From positions 1 to 37,265 of the forward strand of contig JAISUZ010000109.1 of the NCBI GenBank assembly GCA_031271785.1: a stretch of DNA of 37,265 bases, read 5' to 3'. Origin of the DNA: Fibrobacter sp. GTDB taxonomy: Bacteria > Fibrobacterota > Fibrobacteria > Fibrobacterales > Fibrobacteraceae. Position numbers and translations under genes: made by a program. The notes beneath the pieces are model-generated. The model saw only the letters and a list, made by a program, of their open reading frames with translations. It ran no database searches and was not told the origin of the DNA. Positions 16,262 to 24,413 of the stretch are shown in pieces (positions within the stretch are counted from its first letter, which is position 1; the number at the start of each line of letters is the position of its first letter).

Positions 16262-18040
16262 TTAAGCCAGGAAACGAGGGAAACGCCAGGTGCATTCGTG
16301 AATCGGGAGCGGTTGGTTTTCTCTGAATTCGCCGCGGATTTGGAAAATATGCGGCCGCCCTTCCATGGGCGTGAGGGTGATTAAACTGTCGGCGCGGGCG
16401 GCGATTTGAGGGTATTCATCGGAATTTAACGCGGCGACAACCGCGCATCCGGTGAGACCGATGATCGAATCGAGCATTTGCATCATGAGTTGATGCGGCT
16501 CGCCGGCGGAGCGTGTGATTTTCGGGTGATAAAGCACCGAAGTCAGCGGGTCGATAATAATTAAGCGGTACGCGTGACCTTCGAGTTTCTGCGCGCCCTG
16601 AACGCGCTTGGCGATGAGCTGCGCGATTTCGAGCGGCGTGAGCATGGCGGTGTGGAGGTTCAAAAATCCGAGGCGCGGCGTGCTTGCTTTTAACCCCCGT
16701 TTTCCGGCAATGAGATGCAGGCGGTTGAGGAACGCGGCTTTGGTGCTGTCGAGGTTGATGTAGAGAACATCGTGCGCTGCCGTATCCAGACCGAGCCAGT
16801 TTTCTTCGTAACAAACCGAAAGCGCAAGGTCAATAAGCGCGTAGGATTTTCCCGATTTCCGCGGTGCGGACAACAGAAGAAATTCGCCGGCGTTCAACAC
16901 ATTTTCAATAACCGCCGCTTCTTTTTTGGGCGGGTGCTCGCTGTCGCTTGCGAGTTCGATAAGCGGTTTTCCGTCGAGGCTGTATTCCACCCAGTCTTGC
17001 CATTCGGTAAAACTTTTCGCGCCTTGCTTGAGAGAAATCAGGTATTGCTGCTTACCGTTGCGGAGAACGCCCGGCATGCGCGCCATGTAGTTCGGAGAAC
17101 GGTTCGCGAGATCAATGCGGAACCCCTGGCTTTCGAGAGTGGAGAATAAAAAGTCCACGCGGTCGTCGTACTGTTCGCGGTCGCCGGCGTCAATGAGGAT
17201 CCAGGCCTGTACGGAGTTTGCTCCGGTATTCACGAGAGCGGCGCACGGGAGGTTTAAGGCTTTGTAATAAGCGAGTTGCTTGGTGAGAGTCATTTTCGGA
17301 CTTTCGACCACCGCATAACGGTAACGCCACCGTTCGTTGTCTTCTTCGTCTTCGCTGCCGCGGCTTGCGTTTACGGAAATGAGCGCGCCTTCCGCGCCGT
17401 CCAAACTTTTCATGACTTTCCGGATGGCGTCGGATTGGTCGGTAATCACGGAAACTTTTTCCGTGGAGATTTCGGAAGTATTGGAAACCTTAAAATCAAT
17501 GTATTCGCCGGGGAGGAAAAGAGCTTCGAGAAGTTTCGATAAATCTTTGCGCCAGTCTTGAGTCGGCCATGGAATGGAAAGCGATTCCGGATCGATGCGG
17601 TGATTTTGAAGAAGTTCGAGAGATTTGGAATCGAGCCCAAGAGAAAGCAATTGATCGATGGAAAGCGCTGCCATGGAAGAAAATACGGCGGTGGAGTAAT
17701 TCGCGGGCACCATGACTTGGGCGGCCGGGTTTACTTGCGCTGCCGCCGCTCCCGCCGAAGCCGCGACGGCTGCCGCTTGGGCTTCCTGCTGCTTTTGAAT
17801 AGCGCGTTCGCGCTCTTGAGAACGCCGTTCCGAAGAAAACACACGCCGGACGATATTTTGAACCTGTTCGTCGTCGAGCCCTTCGTCTTTTGCTTTACCG
17901 CCGAGCTGGAAAACGGTTTCCATGTAAGTCCAGCCCTCTTTCTGAGCCGCTTCCGCGGCTTTAAAAAGAGCGTCTTTAATCTCTTTTTCGGAGTGAGAAT
18001 CTTTAATAAACCGGTTAATAATGTGTTTTGGCGTTTCCAT
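16262..18040 (-). CDS. Primase-like/RecA-like AAA ATPase (replicative helicase type)
   Basis: 592 residues. The N-terminal ~90 residues are helical and end in a Q/E- and then Ala-rich linker. A region at ~170-365 resembles the primase-polymerase (AEP/RepB-type) domains that precede AAA_25 ATPases: YRYAVVESPKMTLTKQLAYY, LPCAALVNTGANSVQAW, a D-D-R-V-D-F-L-F strand and NYMARMPGVLR. In the active families the second segment normally reads S-G-G-K-S-x-H-A-W; here His is Gln, and the acidic E-x-D pair is E-S-P. The ATPase at ~385-592 has Walker A APRKSGKS, DVLYINLDS and Walker B YRLIIIDPLTSVL, which look intact. Such proteins usually belong to plasmids or prophages, yet no phage or plasmid gene is nearby. 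A TAnnTTTA box lies six bases before the ATG and no Shine-Dalgarno site is seen, so the mRNA may be leaderless. Confidence 0.65.
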   Translation of the reverse strand: METPKHIINRFIKDSHSEKEIKDALFKAAEAAQKEGWTYMETVFQLGGKAKDEGLDDEQVQNIVRRVFSSERRSQERERAIQKQQEAQAAAVAASAGAAAAQVNPAAQVMVPANYSTAVFSSMAALSIDQLLSLGLDSKSLELLQNHRIDPESLSIPWPTQDWRKDLSKLLEALFLPGEYIDFKVSNTSEISTEKVSVITDQSDAIRKVMKSLDGAEGALISVNASRGSEDEEDNERWRYRYAVVESPKMTLTKQLAYYKALNLPCAALVNTGANSVQAWILIDAGDREQYDDRVDFLFSTLESQGFRIDLANRSPNYMARMPGVLRNGKQQYLISLKQGAKSFTEWQDWVEYSLDGKPLIELASDSEHPPKKEAAVIENVLNAGEFLLLSAPRKSGKSYALIDLALSVCYEENWLGLDTAAHDVLYINLDSTKAAFLNRLHLIAGKRGLKASTPRLGFLNLHTAMLTPLEIAQLIAKRVQGAQKLEGHAYRLIIIDPLTSVLYHPKITRSAGEPHQLMMQMLDSIIGLTGCAVVAALNSDEYPQIAARADSLITLTPMEGRPHIFQIRGEFRENQPLPIHECTWRFPRFLA

Positions 18041-18046
18041 AGGCTT

Positions 18047-18054
18047 TAAATGTA
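18047..18054 (-). promoter_or_regulatory. TAnnTTTR box of the helicase-like gene (possible leaderless start)
   Basis: Minus strand reads TACATTTA, then six bases, then the ATG at 18040. No ribosome binding site fits in that space. It is divergent from the box at 18087-18094 within a 61-base gap. Confidence 0.4.
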
Positions 18055-18086
18055 AATAAAAGTAAAATGGGTGTTCCGTTCCGACT

Positions 18087-18094
18087 TATATTTA
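18087..18094 (+). promoter_or_regulatory. TAnnTTTR box of corA (possible leaderless start)
   Basis: TATATTTA followed by seven bases and the corA ATG at 18102. No Shine-Dalgarno sequence separates them. Assignment rests on likeness to the Bacteroidota TAnnTTTG -7 element and on its recurrence in the window. Confidence 0.4.
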
Positions 18095-18101
18095 TGGTAC
18101 C

Positions 18102-18992
18102 ATGAGTCTTGAGCCCAATAAAATCCCGTTTTGGTTCCGCTTTGAAAGAAGCGGCAATATGGACGAGTTTCAGGAAGCCTGCCGGAAACTGGAATTGGAT
18201 CCTCTGATTATTGAAGATATGCTCAATGAGCAACACTTGCCCAAAGTGGAAATTTACGAGCATCTCGTTTTTTTAATCGCCCGGATTTTTCCGAATAAAG
18301 ATAATCTTGCGGAATCTTCCATGGTTTGTCTGATTCTCGGAGAACGTTTTGTTCTTTCTTATGAACCGGGATTTGCTTTTTACAACTCTTTATTGAATCC
18401 GCAGAAAATTCCAGAGCGCGCCTCCAAAAATCCGGAATCGCTTTTCCTTTTACTGTTCGACTGGGTGGTGGATTCGTATTTGCCGCTATCGACTTGTCTC
18501 CGCCGGCAAGCGGATATGATGGAAGAAGAAGCCCTGGATCAACCCGAAAAAGATTTTTCAGTCCGGTTTCAGCAGCTTTACAAAATTATCGGGAACTGCC
18601 GCCGCGCCGTTTCGATTCTCCACGAAGACTTTATGAGACTCACTCCTTTCAACACGCCGTTGATTTCAAAATCGTCTCAGCATATTTTGAATGATATTCA
18701 GGATCACTTGCGCGGGTCGGTTCAAGCGCTTGAAACCAACGCCTCCCTTTTGATCAGTACCCGCGGACTTTATCAAGATGCGGTGCGCCAGCGTCAAAGC
18801 GAAATTATTCAGCATCTCACGTTTATCACGAGCATTTTTATACCGCTCTCTTTTGTCACGGGCGTTTTCGGAATGAACTTTGCGAACCTTCCGCTCCTCG
18901 AATCGCCTTACGGTTATCTTATTGTTCTGATTGTCATGGTTTTAATTGCGGTGTGGATGTGGGCTTTCTTTAAACGCCGCCTGAAAGAATAA
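18102..18992 (+). CDS. corA: CorA-family divalent cation transporter
   Basis: 296 residues, usual for CorA. The cytoplasmic N-terminal part is mixed alpha/beta followed by long helices. The C-terminus has two membrane helices: TFITSIFIPLSFVTGVFGMN, carrying the signature G-M-N that forms the selectivity loop, and YGYLIVLIVMVLIAVWMWAFF, ending in the basic tail KRRLKE. CorA proteins are pentameric inner-membrane channels for Mg2+ (or Co2+/Ni2+; some relatives export Zn2+), and sequence alone does not settle the ion. Start ATG 18102 (MSLEPNK) lies seven bases after a promoter-like box, divergent from the helicase-like gene. ettA follows 37 bases downstream. Confidence 0.92.
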   Translation: MSLEPNKIPFWFRFERSGNMDEFQEACRKLELDPLIIEDMLNEQHLPKVEIYEHLVFLIARIFPNKDNLAESSMVCLILGERFVLSYEPGFAFYNSLLNPQKIPERASKNPESLFLLLFDWVVDSYLPLSTCLRRQADMMEEEALDQPEKDFSVRFQQLYKIIGNCRRAVSILHEDFMRLTPFNTPLISKSSQHILNDIQDHLRGSVQALETNASLLISTRGLYQDAVRQRQSEIIQHLTFITSIFIPLSFVTGVFGMNFANLPLLESPYGYLIVLIVMVLIAVWMWAFFKRRLKE

Positions 18993-18993
18993 T

Positions 18994-19001
18994 TATCTTT
19001 G
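18994..19001 (+). promoter_or_regulatory. TAnnTTTG promoter-like box of ettA
   Basis: TATCTTTG starts two bases after the corA stop and 36 bases before the ettA ATG. It is an exact match to TAnnTTTG. A GAGG ribosome site at 19021-19024 serves ettA. Confidence 0.4.
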
Positions 19002-19029
19002 GCTTGAATTTAGTACAAGCGAGGATATA

Positions 19030-20706
19030 ATGGCCGAAAAGTTTGTTTTTTATATGCACCGGATGACTAAAATTTATCCTCCGGGAAAAGAAGTATTAAA
19101 AGATATATCGCTCAGTTTTTATTACGGCGCTAAAATCGGAATCATCGGCACGAACGGTTCCGGAAAATCAACGCTCCTCCGCATTATGGCGGGGATCGAC
19201 AAAGAGTTCCAAGGGGAAGCCTGGATTGAACCCGGGCGCACGGCGGGCTACCTGCCGCAGGAACCGCAGCTTGATCCGAATTTAACGGTAAAAGAAAACG
19301 TGATGCTCGCGGTTGCGAAAAAGCAAGCGGTGCTTGACCGTTTCAATGAAATATCCATGAAGTTCGCCGAAGAAATGAGCAGCGAAGAAATGGACAAACT
19401 CATGGAAGAACAGGGGAAACTCCAGGATCAAATCGACGCCGAAGACCTGTGGAGTCTCGAACGGAATATTGAAATTGCGATGGACGCGCTGCGTTGCCCT
19501 CCCGGCGACTCGAGTGTGGTAAACCTTTCCGGCGGCGAACGCCGCCGGGTCGCGCTCTGCCGCCTGCTTCTCGAAGCGCCGGACTTACTGCTTTTGGACG
19601 AACCCACGAACCATTTGGACGCCGAGTCGGTGGCGTGGCTCGAACGCCATTTGCGGGAATACAAAGGCTCTGTGGTGCTTGTGACTCACGACCGCTATTT
19701 CCTCGATAACGTCACCGGCTGGATACTCGAACTCGACCGCGGCCGCGGCATCCCGTGGCAGGGGAATTACGCCGAATGGCTCGATCAGAAACTCGACCGC
19801 CTGAAGAACGAAGAAAAAGGCGAATCCGACCGCCAGAAACGCCTTTCCCGGGAACAGGAATGGGTCAAGCAAAGCCCGAAAGCGCGGCAAGCGAAGAACA
19901 AAGCGCGATTAAAAGCATACGAAGACTTGCTCTTACAGGATCAGCGCGAACAAATTAAAACCGCACAAATTCATATCACAAACGGAAAACGCCTCGGCGA
20001 CGTAGTGATCACCGCCGAGAATTTGCGCAAAGCCTTCGGTGAAAAACTGTTATTCGAAAACCTCTCCTTTGTACTCCCGCGCTCGGGAATTGTCGGTGTC
20101 ATCGGCCCGAACGGTGCGGGGAAAACAACGCTCTTTAAGATCGTCATGGGTGAAGAAAAACCCGATGCCGGCACGCTCAAAATCGGCGAGACGGTAGAAA
20201 TCATCTCCATGGAACAAGGGCGCGAAAGTCTCGACGACAGCAAAACCGTATGGGAAGCCATCACCGACGGGCGCGATGAAATCGTTATGGGAACGTTCAA
20301 AATGAACAGCCGCGCCTACTGCGGACTCTTCAACTTTACGGGCGCCGACCAGCAAAAGAAACTCTCCGTGCTTTCCGGCGGCGAACGCAACCGCGTACTC
20401 ATGGCAAAAAATCTTCAAAAATCCGGCAACCTCCTGTTCCTCGACGAACCCACCAACGATCTCGACATCGAAACGTTACAGGCACTCGAACAGGCGATCC
20501 TCAAGTTCGCAGGCTGCGCGGTGATTATCTCGCATGACCGCTGGTTCTTAGACCGCATCGCCACGCATATCCTCGCGTTTGAAGGCAACTCCTCGGTGGT
20601 TTGGTTTGAAGGCAACTGGTCGGAATACGAAACCGACCGCAAAAAACGCCTCGGCGAAGACGCGGAAAACCCAAAACCGATACGCTACAAAACGCTCACA
20701 CGCTGA
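19030..20706 (+). CDS. ettA: ABC-F ATPase, energy-dependent translational throttle protein EttA
   Basis: 558 residues, matching EttA length (~555). Two ABC cassettes are present with Walker A GTNGSGKSTL and GPNGAGKTTL, signatures LSGGERRRVALC and LSGGERNRVLMA, and Walker B LLLLDEPTNHLD and LLFLDEPTNDLD. Between them is the inter-domain linker with WVKQSPKARQAKNKARL, and the first cassette contains the arm insertion (EEMSSEEMDKLMEEQGKLQD). No membrane domain is present, as expected for ABC-F. EttA binds the ribosomal E site and gates entry into elongation in response to ATP/ADP. Start ATG 19030 has GAGG five bases upstream. The stop is followed after 10 bases by a GC-rich hairpin and T-rich run that could terminate the message. 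Confidence 0.95.
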   Translation: MAEKFVFYMHRMTKIYPPGKEVLKDISLSFYYGAKIGIIGTNGSGKSTLLRIMAGIDKEFQGEAWIEPGRTAGYLPQEPQLDPNLTVKENVMLAVAKKQAVLDRFNEISMKFAEEMSSEEMDKLMEEQGKLQDQIDAEDLWSLERNIEIAMDALRCPPGDSSVVNLSGGERRRVALCRLLLEAPDLLLLDEPTNHLDAESVAWLERHLREYKGSVVLVTHDRYFLDNVTGWILELDRGRGIPWQGNYAEWLDQKLDRLKNEEKGESDRQKRLSREQEWVKQSPKARQAKNKARLKAYEDLLLQDQREQIKTAQIHITNGKRLGDVVITAENLRKAFGEKLLFENLSFVLPRSGIVGVIGPNGAGKTTLFKIVMGEEKPDAGTLKIGETVEIISMEQGRESLDDSKTVWEAITDGRDEIVMGTFKMNSRAYCGLFNFTGADQQKKLSVLSGGERNRVLMAKNLQKSGNLLFLDEPTNDLDIETLQALEQAILKFAGCAVIISHDRWFLDRIATHILAFEGNSSVVWFEGNWSEYETDRKKRLGEDAENPKPIRYKTLTR

Positions 20707-20716
20707 GTTTTTTTAC

Positions 20717-20755
20717 GGGCGTGCCCCGCGCGTTGCGCGGGTCGGGCTCTATTTT
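20717..20755 (+). repeat. GGGCGTGCCC hairpin repeat, copy 1 (possible terminator of ettA)
   Basis: GGGCGTGCCCC, then a 7-bp hairpin CCCGCGC/GCGCGGG (20725-20731 with 20735-20741), then TCGGGCTCTATTTTC. The same frame, GGCGTGCCC-hairpin-CGGGCTGTATTTTT, follows the thioesterase gene at 24304-24346 with a different hairpin. In both places it stands just behind a stop codon in sense orientation and ends in a T-run, as a terminator would. GGGGCACGCC tails near 21185, 24846 and 33781 are its reverse complement. Confidence 0.65.
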
Positions 20756-20955
20756 CAGGGCGCTAAAGCGTCTGCGAATAAGTATCGCCGCAGACTTGGA
20801 AGTCATATAAGACTTTACGAACTGAATTGATGCGGTAAAACAACGTCAATACGCTTGCGTTTTATATTGGAAGAATTTGAGTTACATTTTCACATGAGCG
20901 CGGTTTCAATGGTTTGCACATCTATTGAGTTCGCACTTGCATGTAAGACTTTTCA
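20756..20955. other. Intergenic stretch without a gene
   Basis: No convincing reading frame. It contains CGAACTGAATTGATGCGG at about 20819, repeated nearly exactly near 21059. ATGAGCGCGGTTT with a following CAATG near 20893 recurs near 24641. TTTGCATGTAAGACTTTT near 20937 recurs near 33536. It appears to be built from fragments of the intergenic repeats described elsewhere. Confidence 0.5.
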
Positions 20956-21035
20956 AATGTGTGCCGCTACCTGGTTTTTCAAAACCTTTAGGCTGGAAGC
21001 CGCTCCGGTTTGGAAACCAGGTGGCGGCGCACATT
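20956..21035 (+). repeat. Long hairpin with conserved apex, copy E1
   Basis: Arms 20956-20977 and 21014-21035 pair over 22 positions, with 20 Watson-Crick pairs and two G-U wobbles (20962 with 21029, 20968 with 21023) and no mismatch. The apex contains TTTAGGCTGGAAGCCGCTCC with a small internal GGC/GCC stem. Copy E2 at 24655-24712 shares the apex but has completely different arms. The wobble pairs are G-U only when read as plus-strand RNA. Confidence 0.8.
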
Positions 21036-21102
21036 GAGAATCCTTTTTATGCCGGAGCGAACTGTATTGATGCGCAAAAAGTGTTGGAATTGCGCAAAAA
21101 TA

Positions 21103-21195
21103 CGTTAGGCAGGCGGAGGGTGCGCGCGAAGCGCGCAGTGCGCAGCACCGACCGGAGGGTAGCCCGGAGACACGCCGACCCGCAGGGGCACGCCC
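21103..21195 (+). repeat. AGGCAGGCGGAGGG repeat, copy D1
   Basis: About 80 bases nearly identical to copies at 24729-24809 and 33614-33693, all on the plus strand. It contains an internal hairpin GCGCGC-GAA-GCGCGC and GGTGC/GCACC. It ends ACGCCGACCCG, then after only a few bases GGGGCACGCCC (21185-21195). The preceding GTTGGAAT...ATACGT segment is shared with D2 but not D3. Reading frames across it are repeat-derived and not genes. Confidence 0.85.
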
Positions 21196-21274
21196 CTATT
21201 TTCGCTGTGCTCCGCTTTGGTGTAATCGGGAATGGCGGTGCGGTATGCAGGAGAGAAAAAACTAACTTTACCTT

Positions 21275-23848
21275 GTGAATATTTTTGATAATCTCAGTCA
21301 GGTGCTTCCTTCCGTTGAAAACCCAGCGCGTTATATGGGCGGAGAGGCAAATAGCGTTGTTAAAGACCCCGGAACGCTTCTCGCGCGGATGGCGTTTGTG
21401 TTTCCCGATTTGTATGAAATCGGGATGTCGAATAACGGGATGCGGATCCTTTACCATGTGGTGAACCGTGAGCCCGATTTGCTTTGCGAGGTGGCGTTTG
21501 CGCCGTGGGACGATATGGCGCGGCTGATGAAAGAGTATGAGATTCCGCTTTATACGCATGCGACCTATTCTCCGGTGAAAGATTTTGAGGTGGTGGGCAT
21601 TACGCTTCAGACCGAGCTTAATTTTACGAACGTTCCTTATGTTTTGGAGCTGGCGCATATTTCTGCTTGGGCGCGGGAACGCCGGGAGAACGAGCCGTTT
21701 GTGATTGCCGGGGGGCCTGCGATGGCGAACCCGGAGCCGGTTGCGGATTTTTTTGACGCGATGATTATCGGCGACGGGGAGGAGGCTCTCCCGAAAGTGC
21801 TCCAGATGGTGGGCGAGGCGCGGAAAGCGGGGCTTTCCCGCGAAGCGATTAAGCGGAGGCTTTCCGGGTTGGACGGTATTTATGTGCCGTCTCTCGTGCC
21901 TTTTACCGCAGGAGAATTCGGGCAGCAGATCCCTGAAGAGCCGGCGAAAGGTTCTTATGAAAGTACAAACGGCGTGCGCCGTCTTTATGTGAAAACGTTA
22001 AAGCGCGAAGATTATCCGGTGAAAAACCTGATCGGTAATATGCAGCTGGTGCATAACCGTTACAGTGTGGAGGTGATGAGAGGATGCGCGCAGGGCTGCC
22101 GGTTTTGCCAGGCGGGTTTTTGGTACCGTCCGTGCCGCGAGCTCGATAGCGATGATATTTTGGATATCGCCAAAGAAGGTTTGAAAGCGACAGGCGAGCG
22201 GGAACTCGGGCTTTTGAGTTTATCGACAGCGGATTACAGCGCGGTGGAAGCCCTGACGGATTCTTTGATTGAAGATTCGTTTTTTGATACGGTGGATGTG
22301 TCGCTCCCGAGTATTCGCGTGAGCAGTTTCGGACAAACGCTCGCCGGGAAAATCGCCGCCTTGAAAGGCGGACGGAGCGCGACCTTCGCGCCGGAAACCG
22401 GTTCGGAGCGCATCCGGAAAATGATCAACAAGACGATCAGCGACGAGGATATGTACGCGGCGGCGGAACACGCGTTTTCAAGCGGTTTCAATAAGATTAA
22501 GTTGTATTCGATGATCGGATTCCCGACGGAGAATCTCGAAGATATGGAGGCGTTCTGTACGCTGATTGAGAAACTGGTGACGATCGGGAGAAAGCATCTA
22601 CGCGGCGCGCAAATTACCGTGAGTATCGGGATTCTTATTCCGAAATCGTTTACGCCGCTTCAGTGGGCTCCGTTTATCGAGAAAGAAAAGGCGTTGGAAC
22701 ATATTCGTTTTGTGCGGGAACGATTTTTCCGGCACCCGAATGTGAAGATTCAATGGAGCGCGTGGGAAACTTCGCATTTGGAGGCGTTTTACAGCCGTGG
22801 CGACCGTTCGCTCGCGCCCATGATTTATGAGGCTTATCAGCGCGGGCTTATTTTTGAAAGCGATAACAAACGGATTTCTTACGAGGGCTGGCTCCGGCTT
22901 TGGGGAGATTTTTCCTATGATCCGTCTTGGGTTTACGCGGAACGAAGCGCCGAAACGGTGTTCCCGTGGGATTTTATTCATGCGGGCGTGAGCAAAGGGT
23001 ATCTCCGGCGCGAATGGGATAAAATGTTTGATCCGGAGGCGAAACCGGTGCCGAACTGCAAATGGGGAGAATGTCAGGCTTGCGGGATTCCGGGGCTCGG
23101 GAAAGACGTGCGCCTTGCGAAACCGCCTGAAAAGTACAAGGCGGAGAGCCGTACGCCGGAAGAAATCAAAAATTTGGTCGCCTCTCGCCGGCCGGTTCAG
23201 GGCGAATCGTTTTTGTACAAAATCACTTTCCGGAAAACGGGAATGAGCCGGTTTTTACCGCACCAGAATATGCTGAGTTTTTTTGAACGCACATTCCTTT
23301 GTTCGGGAATTCCCGTGAAGTTCAGCGAAGGGTTCAGTCCGAAACCGCGGATTGTGAATATGGGCGCGTTGCCGCTTGGGATTGAGTCGCTTTGCGAGGT
23401 GATCAGTATCGAGCTTTTGCAGAAGCTCGATTTATCGGCGGAAGCTTTAACTGCGTTGCTTGGAAAACTGAACGCCTTTTTCCCGCAGGGAATGAGGATT
23501 GATCGGGTAGAACCGCTTCACCAAAAAATTTCCAAGAATTTTCCGAAATCGATGGTTTACACTTATGTTCCGGAAAAAATGCCGGATGGGCTTGAGGAAA
23601 AATTTAAGAGTAAAACGCTTCCGGCGGTGCTGAATCACCGCGGCGTTTCTATCAATTTGAATGAACATATTTTAGATTTGAAAGAAGAATCGGGCGCGCT
23701 TGCGATTCAAGTGAAATGCAATGATCAGGGTGCGACGGTGAGTCCTTTTAACTTGTATGCGGGCTTGATGGGGCTCGATAACGACCCGACCCGTTTGGAT
23801 GAGGTTTCACGGCGTTTTTTGATTCGCAAAGTCGCGATGCTTTATTAG
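21275..23848 (+). CDS. B12-binding-like/radical SAM protein of the TIGR03960 type with C-terminal DUF2344
   Basis: 857 residues from a GTG start at 21275. No earlier in-frame start exists, and the N-terminal family segment PSVENPARYMGGEANSVVKD supports it; a GGAGAG site is rather far upstream. An N-terminal cobalamin-binding-like domain is followed by a radical SAM core with the cluster motif RGCAQGCRFC (C-x3-C-x2-C) at about residue 270, then SLSTADYS and FAPETGSERIRKMINK. After residue ~640 comes the DUF2344/TIGR03936 domain: YKITFRKTGMSRFLPHQNMLSFFERTF and GIPVKFSEGFSPKPRI. The fused architecture is widespread in bacteria. Its substrate is unknown; proximity to tRNA/rRNA modification or RNase G genes elsewhere has suggested RNA-related roles. 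It is followed after 9 bases by a thioesterase gene. Confidence 0.9.
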   Translation: MNIFDNLSQVLPSVENPARYMGGEANSVVKDPGTLLARMAFVFPDLYEIGMSNNGMRILYHVVNREPDLLCEVAFAPWDDMARLMKEYEIPLYTHATYSPVKDFEVVGITLQTELNFTNVPYVLELAHISAWARERRENEPFVIAGGPAMANPEPVADFFDAMIIGDGEEALPKVLQMVGEARKAGLSREAIKRRLSGLDGIYVPSLVPFTAGEFGQQIPEEPAKGSYESTNGVRRLYVKTLKREDYPVKNLIGNMQLVHNRYSVEVMRGCAQGCRFCQAGFWYRPCRELDSDDILDIAKEGLKATGERELGLLSLSTADYSAVEALTDSLIEDSFFDTVDVSLPSIRVSSFGQTLAGKIAALKGGRSATFAPETGSERIRKMINKTISDEDMYAAAEHAFSSGFNKIKLYSMIGFPTENLEDMEAFCTLIEKLVTIGRKHLRGAQITVSIGILIPKSFTPLQWAPFIEKEKALEHIRFVRERFFRHPNVKIQWSAWETSHLEAFYSRGDRSLAPMIYEAYQRGLIFESDNKRISYEGWLRLWGDFSYDPSWVYAERSAETVFPWDFIHAGVSKGYLRREWDKMFDPEAKPVPNCKWGECQACGIPGLGKDVRLAKPPEKYKAESRTPEEIKNLVASRRPVQGESFLYKITFRKTGMSRFLPHQNMLSFFERTFLCSGIPVKFSEGFSPKPRIVNMGALPLGIESLCEVISIELLQKLDLSAEALTALLGKLNAFFPQGMRIDRVEPLHQKISKNFPKSMVYTYVPEKMPDGLEEKFKSKTLPAVLNHRGVSINLNEHILDLKEESGALAIQVKCNDQGATVSPFNLYAGLMGLDNDPTRLDEVSRRFLIRKVAMLY

Positions 23849-23857
23849 AGAGGTATT

Positions 23858-24286
23858 ATGGAAAACCAGACAGAAAGAATTCCGGACTATTACAGCGAGG
23901 AGTTTGATATTCCCGAATCGGCCATTGATTATAATAATCATGTAAATAATGTGATTTATGTGCAGTGGATGCAGGATATTGCGATAAAGCATTCCGATTC
24001 CAAACATGCGGAAGTAGTGATGGATCGAATCGGCTGTACCTGGATGGTGCGAACCCACCATATTGAATACAGGTCGCAGGCGTTTTTCGGAGATCGTTTA
24101 CGGGTGACCACCTGGGTCGCGGAATATTCCAAAGTCACCTGCAAGCGCTGCTGTAAATTCGAACGCGTTTCCGACGGCGCGTTGATTCTTTGTTCTGAAA
24201 CCACTTGGGTTTTTGTAGATAAAAAAAGAGGCCGCCCGGCGGCGATTCCCGATGAAATAAAGGAATTATATACGGCGAAAGTGTAA
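23858..24286 (+). CDS. Hotdog-fold acyl-CoA thioesterase (YbgC/FadM-like)
   Basis: 142 residues. The start ATG is preceded by AGAGAGGTATT, giving a ribosome site at good spacing. The 4HBT signature is present near residue 25: ESAIDYNNHVNNVIYVQWMQD, with the D-x-x-x-H-[VM]-N-N pattern and catalytic-type Asp and a following long helix. Later strands IEYRSQAFFGDRLRVTTWV and LILCSETTWVFVDKKRGRPAAIP complete the fold. Such enzymes hydrolyse acyl-CoA or acyl-ACP in the cytoplasm; chain length cannot be read from sequence. It is probably co-transcribed with the radical SAM gene, without an obvious functional link. Terminator-like repeats follow the stop. Confidence 0.88.
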   Translation: MENQTERIPDYYSEEFDIPESAIDYNNHVNNVIYVQWMQDIAIKHSDSKHAEVVMDRIGCTWMVRTHHIEYRSQAFFGDRLRVTTWVAEYSKVTCKRCCKFERVSDGALILCSETTWVFVDKKRGRPAAIPDEIKELYTAKV

Positions 24287-24303
24287 ATGCCGGTAAGAAT
24301 TTT

Positions 24304-24413
24304 GGCGTGCCCGGCTCGCGATGCTCGCCGGCCGGGCTGTATTTTTGCGGTAACAGGTTACCTGCAAAAACGGAGCCGCGCTTACCGATTGCTTCGGGCA
24401 AGTAACTCGCGCG
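24304..24413 (+). repeat. GGCGTGCCC hairpin repeat followed by covarying hairpin F1
   Basis: Hairpin CCGGC/GCCGG (24311-24315 with 24327-24331, 11-nt loop), then GGGCTGTATTTTTG. A second hairpin pairs 24342-24348 TTTTTGC with 24364-24370 GCAAAAA and 24349-24354 GGTAAC with 24357-24362 GTTACC. Then CGGAGCCGC and, about 20 bases on, GGCAAGTAAC. The same flanks surround a different but equally paired hairpin at 37201-37230. Confidence 0.75.

Noticed and set aside
16262-18040. Prophage or integrated plasmid, suggested by the primase-helicase-like gene
   Set aside because: Neighbours are chromosomal-type genes, no integrase, structural or partition genes, and no att-like direct repeats at the borders.
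14934-18046. Shared AAAGCCTATG at the starts of the LysM and helicase-like genes as a common regulatory site
   Set aside because: Only ten bases including the start codon, two occurrences; too short to separate from chance.
20925-21278. Plus-strand open frame upstream of the radical SAM gene, and similar frames near 24697-25030 and 33536-33796
   Set aside because: They run through the D and E repeats; similar peptides at each copy simply reflect the repeated DNA.
24304-24413. Possible integron attC site, because of the hairpin with GTAAC/GTTAC ends
   Set aside because: No conserved RYYYAAC/GTTRRRY core pair at proper spacing, no integrase gene and no cassette array.
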